The notes: generated by a model not told the origin, from the sequence alone. 56,112 bases of DNA from Secundilactobacillus kimchicus JCM 15530 (GCF_001433995.1 NZ_AZCX01000014.1:1-56112), one strand, 5' to 3'; shown: positions 41,921 to 51,559, numbered from the stretch's first letter. Program-made: numbers and translations.

Positions 41921-43096
41921 ATGAGCGACCAACACTATTCAGATTCAACGCAGGTGATTAAAACGACGACGAAACCCGACCCGACAACGGGGGCCATTAA
42001 TCCACCAATTCAACTCAGTTCAACGTTTGCCCAACCCGGCTTGGATGACTTTGGTCCGTATGATTATTCCCGTTCTGGCAACCCCACCCGTGACGTTGTG
42101 GAAGAAAGTATTGCGGCGTTAGAGCACGGCGATCGGGGCTTTGCTTTTGCCACCGGAATGGCCGCTATTTCGGCCGCCTTTTTAACCCTTCATCAGGGTG
42201 ATCATGTGGTAGTGACAAACGACGTCTATGGTGGGACATTTCGGCTGGTGACCGAACTGTTGCCCAACTACGGGATCGACTATACGTTTGCGGACTGTAG
42301 TGACCCAGTGGCGTTAGAAGCAGCGATTCAAGAGAACACCAAAGTGGTCTACATCGAGACGCCGTCGAACCCAACGTTAGCGGTGACGGATATTGCGCAA
42401 GCTGTCAAGATTGCACATGCCCACGATGCCCTCGTTTTTGCCGATAACACGTTTATGACCCCCATTTTTCAAAAACCGTTAGACCTCGGGGTTGACCTGG
42501 TCCTTCATTCGGGGACTAAATTTCTGGCCGGCCATTCAGACATTTTAGCGGGCCTCATCGTGACGAAGACCCCGGAGCTAGGCGAAGCAGTGTACTTTGT
42601 TCAAAACGCCATGGGCGCGACACTGGGCGTCAGTGATTGCTGGTTACTGTTGCGGGGGATTAAGACCCTTAGCGTGCGAGTCAAAGCCGAAGCCCGAAAT
42701 GCCCAGGCGATTGCAGAATGGTTCCAAACGCAACCGCTAGTTAAAGCCGTTCACTACCCAGGATTGGCGACGGATCCCGGTCACGCCATTCAAGCAAAGC
42801 AAGCGACGTCGGGTGGCGCCGTATTATCCTTTGATGTGGGGAGTGAAGCTAACGTTGCTGAATTAGTAAACCACCTGAAGATTCCAGTATTTTCCGTATC
42901 GCTGGGCGCCGTGGAAACGATTCTGTCCTACCCACCCAAGATGTCGCATGCCGAGCTCTCTGCGGCGGAACGTCACGCTCGCGGCATCTCAGACGGCCTA
43001 TTACGGCTGTCGGTTGGGGTTGAAGACGTGGCCGATCTAAAAGCGGACTTTGCCCAGGCTTTTGCTCAAATCAGTCATCAACAAACCGTCAAATAA
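41921..43096 (+). CDS. metC: cystathionine beta-lyase, MetC type
   Basis: PLP enzyme cleaving cystathionine to homocysteine; 391 residues. Similar to Bacillus MetC: KPDPTTGAINPPIQLSSTF at the N-terminus, YDYSRSGNPTRD near 46, ATGMAAIS near 77, PLP Lys in HSGTKFLAGHSDILAG near 198 and SLGAVETILSYP near 328. I chose ATG 41921 with AGGAAAGGA upstream; the frame extends eight codons into metI. It is the second gene of the T-box-controlled metI-metC unit, the same order as in Bacillus. Confidence 0.86.
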   Translation: MSDQHYSDSTQVIKTTTKPDPTTGAINPPIQLSSTFAQPGLDDFGPYDYSRSGNPTRDVVEESIAALEHGDRGFAFATGMAAISAAFLTLHQGDHVVVTNDVYGGTFRLVTELLPNYGIDYTFADCSDPVALEAAIQENTKVVYIETPSNPTLAVTDIAQAVKIAHAHDALVFADNTFMTPIFQKPLDLGVDLVLHSGTKFLAGHSDILAGLIVTKTPELGEAVYFVQNAMGATLGVSDCWLLLRGIKTLSVRVKAEARNAQAIAEWFQTQPLVKAVHYPGLATDPGHAIQAKQATSGGAVLSFDVGSEANVAELVNHLKIPVFSVSLGAVETILSYPPKMSHAELSAAERHARGISDGLLRLSVGVEDVADLKADFAQAFAQISHQQTVK

Positions 43097-43205
43097 CCCA
43101 GGACAATCCCCGAAATAGCCTCGTTTGTTCGAGTCACTCGTGGTAGAATGTAACGTATTAAGACACATTTAACTAAATGTGCAATTTCTGAATTGGAGCG
43201 ATAGT

Positions 43206-43817
43206 ATGACTCACGTTCTTCTGTTAGGGGCTACTGGTTCACTTGGTACGGTGGTACGTCAGTATTTTAAAGACAACACCCAAGATGAGTTAACGATGAT
43301 GGTTCGCCATCCGTTAATGCTACAACGGGTGGATGCCAACCGTGAAACCGCAGTGACTGGAGATGCGTTGAACCGCGATGACTTGGCGCAGGTGATGACC
43401 GATGTTGACGTCGTGATTGCCTGCTTATCCGGGCGGTTACCGGATATGGCGCGAAACATTGTTGATGCCCAGATTTCGGCTGGCATCACCCGCTTGATTT
43501 TTGTGACGGCAATGGGGATTTATAACGAAATTCCGGAAACGGTTGGGTTGACTGGAAACTTAGAGATTAACCCAATGCTCATCCCATACCGGGAAGCGGC
43601 GGACATCATTGAAGCGTCCCCGCTGAATTATACGATCATTCGGCCTGGTTGGTTTGATAATCAAGATGATCTGAACTACCAAACGACTAAAAAAGGCGAC
43701 CCGGTTGCCGGCCATGATGTGTCACGCAAAAGTGTCGCTGATCTCATGGTCAAATTGGCGCACGACAGCCAGCTTGGGCACCGAGAAAGTCTGGGAATTA
43801 ACCGAATTGGTTCGTAA
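43206..43817 (+). CDS. NAD(P)-binding Rossmann-fold protein (NmrA/SDR-like)
   Basis: 203 residues. The N-terminal dinucleotide motif LLLGATGSLGTVV, DVDVVIACLSG near 72, VTAMGIYNE near 106 and YTIIRPGWF near 147 fit the atypical short-chain NAD(P)-binding family used for NADPH sensing or quinone and flavin reduction. The strict YxxxK catalytic pair is not evident. ATG 43206 follows TGGAGCG. Monocistronic with a terminator. Confidence 0.82.
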   Translation: MTHVLLLGATGSLGTVVRQYFKDNTQDELTMMVRHPLMLQRVDANRETAVTGDALNRDDLAQVMTDVDVVIACLSGRLPDMARNIVDAQISAGITRLIFVTAMGIYNEIPETVGLTGNLEINPMLIPYREAADIIEASPLNYTIIRPGWFDNQDDLNYQTTKKGDPVAGHDVSRKSVADLMVKLAHDSQLGHRESLGINRIGS

Positions 43818-43856
43818 CGACCGCTTGTTAGTGTGTCCATTTTCAAGTCGTTGAAG

Positions 43857-43887
43857 GTCCGTCCGCAGCTAGGGGCGGACTTTTTGT
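43857..43887 (+). terminator. terminator after the Rossmann-fold gene
   Basis: GTCCGC / GCGGAC with an 8-base loop followed by TTTTTGTTTT. Confidence 0.85.
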
Positions 43888-43966
43888 TTTGATAAGCAAA
43901 GAATGGTATTCTGACGTCAAAAGCACAGGTTTAATTTCACTTCATCTAGGGGCTTTTGAACGGGAG

Positions 43967-44299
43967 ATGACGACAAAGATGTTAGTTCGATACAAAGATC
44001 AACCAGTTAGTGTCTGGGAAATTAGTCGGACGAGTGAGCGGCCCGACTGGGTTGAGACTGCTTTGGCTAAAAAGGAGATTTTTTGGTTAGATAACCGGGT
44101 TCGAATTCTCATGAGCAGCTTAAATCCGCCGTATCAAAAAAAGCATCGACTGGGGTCTGGCGGGACCGTTGGTGGCGGTGTCGATGCTCTTGGTGTCTAC
44201 GCTTATGGGGACGTTGGGGATTTTCTGGATGCGACGAATCAACGGGTTGTTTCCCGAAAGAAATTCTTGGCCATTTATCAAATTGTGGAAGATGAATAG
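43967..44299 (+). CDS. hypothetical protein, start uncertain
   Basis: The frame opens at TTG 43889 inside the preceding terminator's T-run, so a later start is more likely. ATG 43967 (MTTKMLVRYKDQ) and ATG 43979 are candidates, neither with ideally spaced ribosome sites (CTAGGGG and CGGGAG lie nearby). The soluble 110-residue product has a Gly-rich stretch GSGGTVGGGVDALGVYAYGD. No family recognised. It could be a fragment of an older gene. Confidence 0.45.
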   Translation: MTTKMLVRYKDQPVSVWEISRTSERPDWVETALAKKEIFWLDNRVRILMSSLNPPYQKKHRLGSGGTVGGGVDALGVYAYGDVGDFLDATNQRVVSRKKFLAIYQIVEDE

Positions 44300-44459
44300 T
44301 CGTGACTAGCTATTGAGACCGCCTAACTAACTGTTCGTTGGTTAGACGGTGATTGGCCAGTTTTGACTGGAATGACGCAAATAAACATCGTGAAAACGTG
44401 CGTCCATTTCCCGTTTAGGGTATGCTTACTCTATAGGAAAAACGAGGGGGATGGGCGCA

Positions 44460-45269
44460 ATGAAACTGAAGCGATTAATGGCGTTGTCACTATGTTTGCT
44501 GGTTGGCGGCGTCGCGACGTGGGATGGCGGGTCATCGGCGCAGGCGGCAAGCACGACCTGGCAGTGGGTCAAGACTAAGAAGTATCCGGATGTGGCCTAT
44601 CATCTGAAGGACGCAACGAAAAGCGCGACAATGTGGGATTTGAAACACAATAAAAAAATTCATAACTTGAAGAATTATCCGAAGACGACCTGGTACTTGT
44701 CCCAGAGTGTTAAATTACAGATGGGCAAGAAAAGTGGCATCTATTACCTCGTCAAAAACAATACGAATAAGGTGGCGGGGCTCGTCTACCGGGATTACCT
44801 GAAAAAAGGGGTCAATCCGGATGATAAGTTGGCGAACGATCCTGCTGTGAAGGCTTATGGTGGCAATCTCGCTGGCATTAAGTCGTTCCGGGAAGAAAAA
44901 ACGTTACAGGTCGATATTTTGGCCCTATTTCCCGGCACAATCTTGAATGATGCGTTAAGTGCGGATGCTAAAACGGATTTGAATGCCGCGCCAGAGCTAG
45001 GGCGGAAGTATTCGGCGACGAATAAAAATGCCAAGGCGATTGGGATTTTTTCACCTTATAACTGGATCAAGACGACGGCTAAAACGGATTACTCGAAGCT
45101 GGTTGCAGACGCGTTGACTGCTCAGGGTTACACGGCCGCTAAACGGCGGAATTATAAAGGTTACCAGATTGGCATCTACGCGACCCCTCACGGTTATGTG
45201 ACGGGTTATAAAAATTGGGTCAGCGGCTATGGTTCTTGGGGAATCTATTTGGTGCCGACCGCGGACTAG
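44460..45269 (+). CDS. secreted protein of unknown function
   Basis: 269 residues. A clear signal peptide (MKLKRLMALSLCLLVGGVATW, cleavage likely after AQA near 31), then a mature part rich in Lys, Tyr and Trp. Its first half (TWQWVKTKKYPDVAYHLKDA) resembles surface-exposed repeats of lactobacillar extracellular proteins. No cell-wall sorting signal. I chose ATG 44460, nine bases after GAGGGGG; ATG 44451 abuts the ribosome site. It is followed by another unknown gene 12 bases downstream, probably an operon. Confidence 0.72.
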   Translation: MKLKRLMALSLCLLVGGVATWDGGSSAQAASTTWQWVKTKKYPDVAYHLKDATKSATMWDLKHNKKIHNLKNYPKTTWYLSQSVKLQMGKKSGIYYLVKNNTNKVAGLVYRDYLKKGVNPDDKLANDPAVKAYGGNLAGIKSFREEKTLQVDILALFPGTILNDALSADAKTDLNAAPELGRKYSATNKNAKAIGIFSPYNWIKTTAKTDYSKLVADALTAQGYTAAKRRNYKGYQIGIYATPHGYVTGYKNWVSGYGSWGIYLVPTAD

Positions 45270-45281
45270 GAGTGAATCAAG

Positions 45282-46049
45282 ATGGAATTAACGCTGATTA
45301 TTGACGGGCAACAAGCTCGATTAACATTACCGGAGCACCAAGGCCAATTGGTGTTGGGCACTGGTAAGCCAGCGACAACCACGGCCCCGCACACGACGTT
45401 ATGGCTTAAAGCGGGCCGCCTCATTGGCATTGACACGTTACCAGCGGGCAAGCAGGCTGACCGGTTCATTCAGATTCAACCGGGTTGGGATGTCGAAGTT
45501 GGGTACCTTGCTCAACGGTTCAGTGACGTCGCGGTTGACCGCGGGAGCGTCAAGGTGCCCTTTCTAACGGGGACGGTGCCCGGCCACTTGGTTCCGGCCA
45601 TTGATGCGTTTGTTGACCAAATAATGGTGGTGTTACAGGCGCTGGGCTTTGACCAATTATTTGCCAAGCCGGTTAAAAAGGGGCCAGCCAAGGCTCAACA
45701 CCGGTGGCGAAAAGAACTGGCGGACGTTGCCTTTCAAGTTGCCTATGACGACAGTGAGGCAACGGTTTACTGGCAAAAGCGCAACGAAATGCGCATTGAA
45801 AAAGGGGCAACGCTGCGGGCAACGGCTCGCAAGAATAAGGATGGCAGTACTGGTCTGGGCGAGCGGATGGGTGAACGAATTCGTCTGGAGCATGCAGCCG
45901 CAATCGATGGAACGACGACCACTGAAGACGTGGTTTTAAAGAGTGTGAACGAAGTTGGGTTATTCTTGTACTTTGGTGGCACGAACGGTTGGCTACAGTT
46001 AAAAAATAATGATGGTGTGACCCTTGATGCGTTATCAGTCGTCGAGTAG
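45282..46049 (+). CDS. hypothetical protein, 255 residues
   Basis: Soluble protein without signal peptide or membrane segments. Possible N-terminal beta-rich half (MELTLIIDGQQARLTLPEHQ) and a C-terminal half with many charged residues. I do not recognise a family. Closely follows the secreted protein gene and ends in a terminator, so the two are likely co-transcribed. Confidence 0.65.
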   Translation: MELTLIIDGQQARLTLPEHQGQLVLGTGKPATTTAPHTTLWLKAGRLIGIDTLPAGKQADRFIQIQPGWDVEVGYLAQRFSDVAVDRGSVKVPFLTGTVPGHLVPAIDAFVDQIMVVLQALGFDQLFAKPVKKGPAKAQHRWRKELADVAFQVAYDDSEATVYWQKRNEMRIEKGATLRATARKNKDGSTGLGERMGERIRLEHAAAIDGTTTTEDVVLKSVNEVGLFLYFGGTNGWLQLKNNDGVTLDALSVVE

Positions 46050-46060
46050 ATCGATTAAAT

Positions 46061-46110
46061 AACCCTGCAAACCCCTTTTGGCGTTTTGGCAGGGTTGTTT
46101 AGTTTTTTTG
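46061..46110 (+). terminator. terminator of the unknown two-gene unit
   Basis: AACCCTGC / GCAGGGTT with a 20-base loop followed by T-rich sequence. Confidence 0.75.
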
Positions 46111-46184
46111 TCACTATAAGCGGAAAAAGGTGGCGGCATTCAAGTCCGTTCTCTGCTACACTATAGAAAAACGGAGGTGGGAAA

Positions 46185-46682
46185 ATGGCTCAAATTTGGT
46201 ACCAAACTCATGATTTTGGTGATGGCGAACAGATCGTGGCAGCCACGGATGACGGGATTGTCTTCATCGGTGCGCCAGAGGCTGGGACCGCCGAGTTAAC
46301 GCACTTTTTTAAAACAGCAACCGTTCGCCAAGAGGCAACGGTATTGATTGAGCAGGCCGTTCAGCAGTTGCGTGAGTACCGGGCTGGTCAGCGGCAACAT
46401 TTTGATGTCGCAACGATGGTGCTGGCTGCTACGCCGTTCCAACGCCAGGTTTGGCGGACGCTGACCCACATTCCGTACGGCCAGACGGTCAGCTATCAAC
46501 AATTAGCCGCCAAGATGAACCGCCCTAGCGCCGTTCGTGCAGTGGCCAGTGCGGTCGCTAAGAATCCGCTCATGGAAATCGTCGCCTGTCACCGGGTGAT
46601 TCTAAGTACTGGTCAAACGGGGCAGTACCGGGGTGGCGCCACGATGAAGGCGCGGTTGTTGGCGATGGAGAAAAAAGCGTAA
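46185..46682 (+). CDS. ogt: methylated-DNA-protein cysteine methyltransferase (Ogt)
   Basis: Repairs O6-alkylguanine by irreversible transfer to its own Cys. In 165 residues: FQRQVWRTLTHIPYGQTVSYQQLA near 84-107, the Arg finger in SAVRAVASAVAKNP near 115 and the acceptor Cys in VACHRVIL near 136. The usual PCHRV reads ACHRV here. The ATG follows AACGGAGGT. Followed 15 bases later by the LacI gene but not functionally linked to it. Confidence 0.92.
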   Translation: MAQIWYQTHDFGDGEQIVAATDDGIVFIGAPEAGTAELTHFFKTATVRQEATVLIEQAVQQLREYRAGQRQHFDVATMVLAATPFQRQVWRTLTHIPYGQTVSYQQLAAKMNRPSAVRAVASAVAKNPLMEIVACHRVILSTGQTGQYRGGATMKARLLAMEKKA

Positions 46683-46697
46683 ATTGGGGGAAGACAG

Positions 46698-47660
46698 ATG
46701 GTCACGATTCGAGACATTGCGGAGCGAGCAGCCGTATCAGTTTCAACTGCGTCCCGGGCTTTAAACAATAATCCGCGAATCAGTCGGGAAACGCGACTGA
46801 GAATCCAGTCGATTGCGACTGAGATGGGGTACCAGCCAAATTATAATGCGAAAACCTTGACGAACGGTGAGGCTAACGCAGTTGGTGTGATTTTCCCGCC
46901 TGGTGACATGAGTACAGCGGCAAACCCCTTTTTCGTGGATTTGTTGATGGGCATTAACACACAACTTCGCCTGCGGAATGCGGTTTTATCCGTTGCGATT
47001 GCCAATACGACTGAAGAACTGACTAAAAATGTCTTGGCACTGATTTCGCAAAGTCTCATTCACCACTTTATCCTCCTTTACTCTAAGGCGAATGATCCAG
47101 TGGTTGAACTGCTGAAAAGCCAAGGTGTTCAGTATGTTTTGGTGGGCGACCCAACCCAAGATAATGAGCGCTATGTCAATAATAATAACCGCTTGGCCGG
47201 CGCCAAAGCGCTAGAATACTTGAATCGACACTTCAATAGTCGGCATGTTTTGTTTGTCGAATCTGAAATGGAACAAGGATTTGAGAAACAACGCCGCTTA
47301 GGATTCGAATCGGCGGCGCAGCAACTGGGCGTTAAACGTGAATTATTAAAGTTACCCGATAAGGCAATGCAGCATCTTGATCAAGCAGTCGCTCAATATC
47401 TGGATAATCGCCGAGATATTGACGGGATTATGACGACTGATGATCTCATTGGGATGATGGTCTATCAGCTCACGCGGCAGCAGTTAAATCGGCAGGTGCC
47501 CCTCATTAGTTTTAACAAAAGCCAGTCAAACATACTGATAGGTGATCAAGTGAGGTTTGTCGAACTTTATCCCCAACACATGGGTGAGGCCGCTGTGCGA
47601 GTGCTATTTTCCGAGACCAAGCAGTTTGAGATGCTACCCTTTACGATTGAAAAGGTTTGA
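46698..47660 (+). CDS. malR: LacI-family regulator, probable maltose regulator MalR
   Basis: 320 residues. An N-terminal LacI helix-turn-helix and hinge (VTIRDIAERAAVSVSTASRALNNN; MGYQPNYNAKTL) is followed by a periplasmic-binding-like sensor domain (GVIFPP, ADNPV-like loops, GIMTTDDLIGMMVYQ near 240). The adjacent promoter of the maltose carrier carries two TGCAA(A/G)CGGTTGCA palindromes typical of this family, so it most likely controls that operon. GGGGGAAG precedes the ATG. Confidence 0.85.
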   Translation: MVTIRDIAERAAVSVSTASRALNNNPRISRETRLRIQSIATEMGYQPNYNAKTLTNGEANAVGVIFPPGDMSTAANPFFVDLLMGINTQLRLRNAVLSVAIANTTEELTKNVLALISQSLIHHFILLYSKANDPVVELLKSQGVQYVLVGDPTQDNERYVNNNNRLAGAKALEYLNRHFNSRHVLFVESEMEQGFEKQRRLGFESAAQQLGVKRELLKLPDKAMQHLDQAVAQYLDNRRDIDGIMTTDDLIGMMVYQLTRQQLNRQVPLISFNKSQSNILIGDQVRFVELYPQHMGEAAVRVLFSETKQFEMLPFTIEKV

Positions 47661-47727
47661 TAGGCGTGACGATGATTGGCTCCGACCGACTTGGATGGTT
47701 AGGGCTTTTTTATTTTAAAAAAATTAG

Positions 47728-47786
47728 TGCAAACGGTTGCAATTTGGTGCAAGCGGTTGCATAATAAACAATTGAAAACGTTTTCT
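47728..47786 (+). promoter_or_regulatory. maltose operon promoter: two LacI operators and a perfect cre
   Basis: TGCAAACGGTTGCA (47728-47741) and TGCAAGCGGTTGCA (47748-47761) are 20 bases apart centre to centre. TGAAAACGTTTTCT (47773-47786) matches all 14 cre positions. TTGCAA (47738-47743) and CATAAT (47760-47765), 16 bases apart, give the likely promoter. The specific regulator and CcpA would thus both repress. Confidence 0.85.
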
Positions 47787-47830
47787 TTATTGTTATTTCA
47801 ATTATTCCCATCCCTAAGGAGGGTGAAAAT

Positions 47831-49216
47831 ATGTCTGAGTCAAAAAACGAAACCGTCCAATCGGGTACGTCAAAAAAAGATTTATTACCAACGCTGCCGA
47901 TTGCGACCATCTTTTTAATCAACTTTGGGTTTCTAGGGGTCCAGATGGCCTTTCAGCTACAAAGTACTAATATGGGGCGGATTTTTCAAACAATTGGGGC
48001 CGACCCCACTAAGTTAGGCTTCTTCTTTATATTGCCGCCACTGGCTGGCATGATTGTTCAACCGCTAGTGGGCTATTTCTCGGATCGAACGTGGATGCCA
48101 CGACTAGGTCGCCGGATTCCCTATCTTCTCATTGGGGCGATTGTTGCCATGATTGTCATGTGTTTACTCCCTAATGCTGGTAGTTTTGGCTTTGGATTTG
48201 GGTCATTGGCCGCCTTATGGTTTGGGGCAATCACCATTTTATTTATGGATGTTTCCTCAAACGTTGCGATGCAGCCGTTTAAAATGATGGTTGGTGATAT
48301 GGTCAATGAAAAGCAAAAGGGGTTTGGCTACGCCATCCAGAGCTTTGCTTCAAACGCAGGGGCGTTACTGGCTAGTCTATTTCCGTTTTTGCTCACCGCA
48401 ATCGGTATTGCTAATACGGCAACAAAGGGGAAAGTCCCAGATTCAGTGGTCTTTTCATTTTATGCCGGAGCAGTCATTTTGTTACTCTGCTGCTTATTGA
48501 CGGTTTTTCGGGTAAAGGAATATGACCCCAAAACCTATGCTGAATACCACGGGATTGACGAAACGTCTGCTAAGGCAAACAAGAAGAGCATTTGGGGCAC
48601 CTTGAAAGCCGCACCGAAGATTTTTTGGACGGTTTCGATTGTTCAATTCTTCTGCTGGATGGGATTCCAGTACCTATGGACTTATGCAAACGGGGCCATT
48701 GCCGATAATGTTTGGGGCGTCACGAACCCAACGAGTGCCGGTTATCAAGCCGCTGGTAATTGGTATGGTGTCATGTCGGCGGTTCAGTCGATTGCAGCTG
48801 TTATTTGGGCCTTAATTCTGTCGCGGGTGGGGAACAACCATCATAAAGCGGCTTATGCGTTTAGTTTGATTTGCGGGGCCCTTGGGTTTGGTTCGATTTA
48901 CTTTGTTCATGACAAATACGCTTTGATTATTTCGTTCAGTTTGGTGGGAATTGCTTGGGCGGCGATGAACGCCTTTCCGTTTACTTTCTTGACGAATGCC
49001 ATTGACGATTCAGCTAATATGGGCACCTATCTCGGGCTGTTTAATAGCTCAATTTGTTTACCTCAAATTGTCGCTTCCCTAGCCAGCTTTGCCATTTTCC
49101 CAATGTTAGGGTCACACATGCCAGTGATGCTCCTGCTTTCGGGTATTTTCTTAGCTGTTGGTGCGTTGAGCGTCGGCATCGTAAAAGAGGTCTGGGCACG
49201 TAAGTCTGAAGCTTAA
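47831..49216 (+). CDS. MFS disaccharide (maltose) transporter
   Basis: 461 residues with about 12 transmembrane helices. Motifs of the sucrose/maltose proton-symporter-like MFS group are visible: FGFLGVQMAFQLQSTNMGRIFQTIGA near residue 30, PLVGYFSDRTWMPRLGRRIPY near 75 and FLTNAIDDSANMGTYLGLFNS near 385. AAGGAGGGTG precedes the ATG. The gene lies between the LacI regulator and maltose phosphorylase, so maltose uptake is the likely role. Confidence 0.86.
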   Translation: MSESKNETVQSGTSKKDLLPTLPIATIFLINFGFLGVQMAFQLQSTNMGRIFQTIGADPTKLGFFFILPPLAGMIVQPLVGYFSDRTWMPRLGRRIPYLLIGAIVAMIVMCLLPNAGSFGFGFGSLAALWFGAITILFMDVSSNVAMQPFKMMVGDMVNEKQKGFGYAIQSFASNAGALLASLFPFLLTAIGIANTATKGKVPDSVVFSFYAGAVILLLCCLLTVFRVKEYDPKTYAEYHGIDETSAKANKKSIWGTLKAAPKIFWTVSIVQFFCWMGFQYLWTYANGAIADNVWGVTNPTSAGYQAAGNWYGVMSAVQSIAAVIWALILSRVGNNHHKAAYAFSLICGALGFGSIYFVHDKYALIISFSLVGIAWAAMNAFPFTFLTNAIDDSANMGTYLGLFNSSICLPQIVASLASFAIFPMLGSHMPVMLLLSGIFLAVGALSVGIVKEVWARKSEA

Positions 49217-49233
49217 TCTTTAGGAGGATCAGA

Positions 49234-51486
49234 ATGAAACGAATTTTTGAAATTAATCCCTGGCACATTGTGACCCATGAGTTGTCGTCGGAAAATAAGC
49301 GACTTCAGGAATCAATGACGAGTTTGGGAAACGGCAACATGGGAATGCGTGGTTTCTTTGAAGAAGGGTACTCAGGCGACAGCCTCTCCGGTATTTACCT
49401 GGGAGGGGTATGGTATCCAGACAAGACCCGGGTTGGCTGGTGGAAAAACGGGTACCCAGACTACTTTGGCAAGGTCATCAACGCCGTGAATTTCATTAAA
49501 TTAGGCGTCTTAATTGATGACGAGCCTGTAGATCTGGCAGTTGATCAGATTTCTGACTTTGAACTCGACTTGGATATGAAAACGGCGCGGTTAACCCGCC
49601 GGTTTACAGTGAATAAAGGTGATAAACAGGTTGCGTTTACCTTCGACCGCTTCATTAGCGTTGCGCAAAAAGAGTTGGCAGTGATCCAAGTTCACGCCAA
49701 GAACGTGGGGCAACAGCCAGTGACGGTGACTTTCAAGTCGGCGTTGGACGCTGATGTGGAAAACGAAGACGCCAATTACGATGAACGGTTCTGGGACGTC
49801 TTGGCGAAACGCGTTGACCAGAAGTCCGGGTCCATTGTGGCCGTGACTAAGGAAAATGCATTCGGCACGCCGCGGTTCACCGTGGGTATTAAGATGACGA
49901 ATGAAAGCCGATTGGCCGCTCAAGGTGGTAGTGAGCCAACGGAAAAAGAGGTTCAAAATACCTTTAGTGGTGTGATGAACCCCGGGGACGAAGCGACGCT
50001 CACGAAGCGGGTGGTTGTGGTCACGTCTCGGGATTATAATAGCCAGCCGGAACTTGAAACCGCGATGAGCCAACTTAGTGATCAAGTAACCAACCAGTCA
50101 TTTGATGCGTTGCTGACGGCTCATGCGGACGTCTGGGCTGTGCGTTGGGCAAAATCCGATGTTCAAATCGAAGGCGACGATGGGGCGCAACAAGGGATTC
50201 GCTTTAACCTCTTTCAGCTCTTTTCGACCTATTATGGCGAGGATAGCCGATTAAACATCGGGCCAAAAGGGTTCACTGGTGAAAAATATGGCGGGGCGAC
50301 GTATTGGGATACCGAAGCATTTGCGATTCCGGTCTACCTCGGGATTACGGATCCGCAGGTCAGTCGTAATCTGTTGATGTATCGTTATCAGCAACTAGAC
50401 GGCGCCTATCACAATGCGCAACAACAAGGCCTTAAAGGGGCCCTGTTCCCAATGGTGACCTTTAATGGCATTGAGTGTCATAACGAATGGGAGATTACCT
50501 TCGAAGAGATTCACCGGAATGGTGATATTGCGTTTGCCATTTTTAACTACACGCGCTACACGGGTGATACGAGTTATGTGTTGAATGAAGGTAGTAAAGT
50601 CCTGACGGAGATTTCTCGTTTTTGGGCGGATCGGGTCCACTTCAGTGAACGGCACCAACAGTACATGATTCATGGTGTGACCGGTCCGGATGAGTATGAA
50701 AACAACGTTGATAACAACTGGTACACAAACTACCTGGCGCAGTGGACACTTAAATATACGTTGGAAATTTTGGCACAAGTTTCGGCCGGCGTTGCGGAGA
50801 AGCTCAACGTTTCAGATGACGAAAAAAATCACTGGCAAGATATTGTCGATCGGATGTACTTGCCACACGACGAAAAATTGGGGATTTTCGTTCAACACGA
50901 TGGCTTTTTGGACAAGGATATTCAACCGGTTTCTTCTTTACCAAAAGACCAGTTACCGTTGAATCAAAACTGGTCATGGGATAAAATTTTGCGGTCACCT
51001 TATATTAAGCAAGGCGACGTTTTGCAAGGCGTTTGGGACTTTATTGACGACTTCACGCCAGAGCAGAAGAAGGCTAACTTTGATTTCTATGAGCCGTTAA
51101 CGGTTCACGAGTCAAGCTTGTCGGCTTCGATTCATGCTATTTTGGCAGCTGATCTACACTATGAAGATAAGGCGGTTGAGATGTATGAACGCACAGCTCG
51201 TCTTGATTTAGACAACTATAACAATGACACGGATGACGGGCTACACATCACGTCAATGACGGGAAGCTGGCTGGCGATTGCGCAAGGGTTTGCCGGAATG
51301 CGGATTCGTGACGACCAACTGCACTTTGCACCGTTTTTACCGAAGAAGTGGACCAGTTATCAGTTTAGAATTGTGTTCCGAGGACGGTCAATTAATGTGA
51401 AGGTTGATCAATCCGGGACCAGTTTAACGTTATTGGCGGGCGAACCGCTGACAGTGGACCTTAATGGCCAAAAGGTGCAACTTTAA
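49234..51486 (+). CDS. mapA: maltose phosphorylase (GH65)
   Basis: Cleaves maltose with phosphate to beta-glucose 1-phosphate and glucose. The 750 residues have the family layout: an N-terminal beta-sandwich to about 260 (SLGNGNMGMRG near 30), an (alpha/alpha)6 barrel with YWDTEAFAIP near 352 and the general-acid Glu in HGVTGPDEYENNVDNNWYTN near 480-500, and a C-terminal beta domain. TTTAGGAGG lies eight bases before the ATG. It is 17 bases after the carrier and ends in a terminator. No beta-phosphoglucomutase follows, though one is needed. Trehalose or kojibiose phosphorylases are close relatives. Confidence 0.93.
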   Translation: MKRIFEINPWHIVTHELSSENKRLQESMTSLGNGNMGMRGFFEEGYSGDSLSGIYLGGVWYPDKTRVGWWKNGYPDYFGKVINAVNFIKLGVLIDDEPVDLAVDQISDFELDLDMKTARLTRRFTVNKGDKQVAFTFDRFISVAQKELAVIQVHAKNVGQQPVTVTFKSALDADVENEDANYDERFWDVLAKRVDQKSGSIVAVTKENAFGTPRFTVGIKMTNESRLAAQGGSEPTEKEVQNTFSGVMNPGDEATLTKRVVVVTSRDYNSQPELETAMSQLSDQVTNQSFDALLTAHADVWAVRWAKSDVQIEGDDGAQQGIRFNLFQLFSTYYGEDSRLNIGPKGFTGEKYGGATYWDTEAFAIPVYLGITDPQVSRNLLMYRYQQLDGAYHNAQQQGLKGALFPMVTFNGIECHNEWEITFEEIHRNGDIAFAIFNYTRYTGDTSYVLNEGSKVLTEISRFWADRVHFSERHQQYMIHGVTGPDEYENNVDNNWYTNYLAQWTLKYTLEILAQVSAGVAEKLNVSDDEKNHWQDIVDRMYLPHDEKLGIFVQHDGFLDKDIQPVSSLPKDQLPLNQNWSWDKILRSPYIKQGDVLQGVWDFIDDFTPEQKKANFDFYEPLTVHESSLSASIHAILAADLHYEDKAVEMYERTARLDLDNYNNDTDDGLHITSMTGSWLAIAQGFAGMRIRDDQLHFAPFLPKKWTSYQFRIVFRGRSINVKVDQSGTSLTLLAGEPLTVDLNGQKVQL

Positions 51487-51559
51487 CGACTGTCTGATGA
51501 CTTGACGCGTTCTCTAAATCGTACCAAAAACAATGATTAATTAATCTTCAAGCCAAAAA

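Noticed and set aside
44095-44120. tRNA-like T-arm motif (GGTTCGAATTC)
   Set aside because: No cloverleaf or acceptor stem surrounds it; it lies inside a reading frame.
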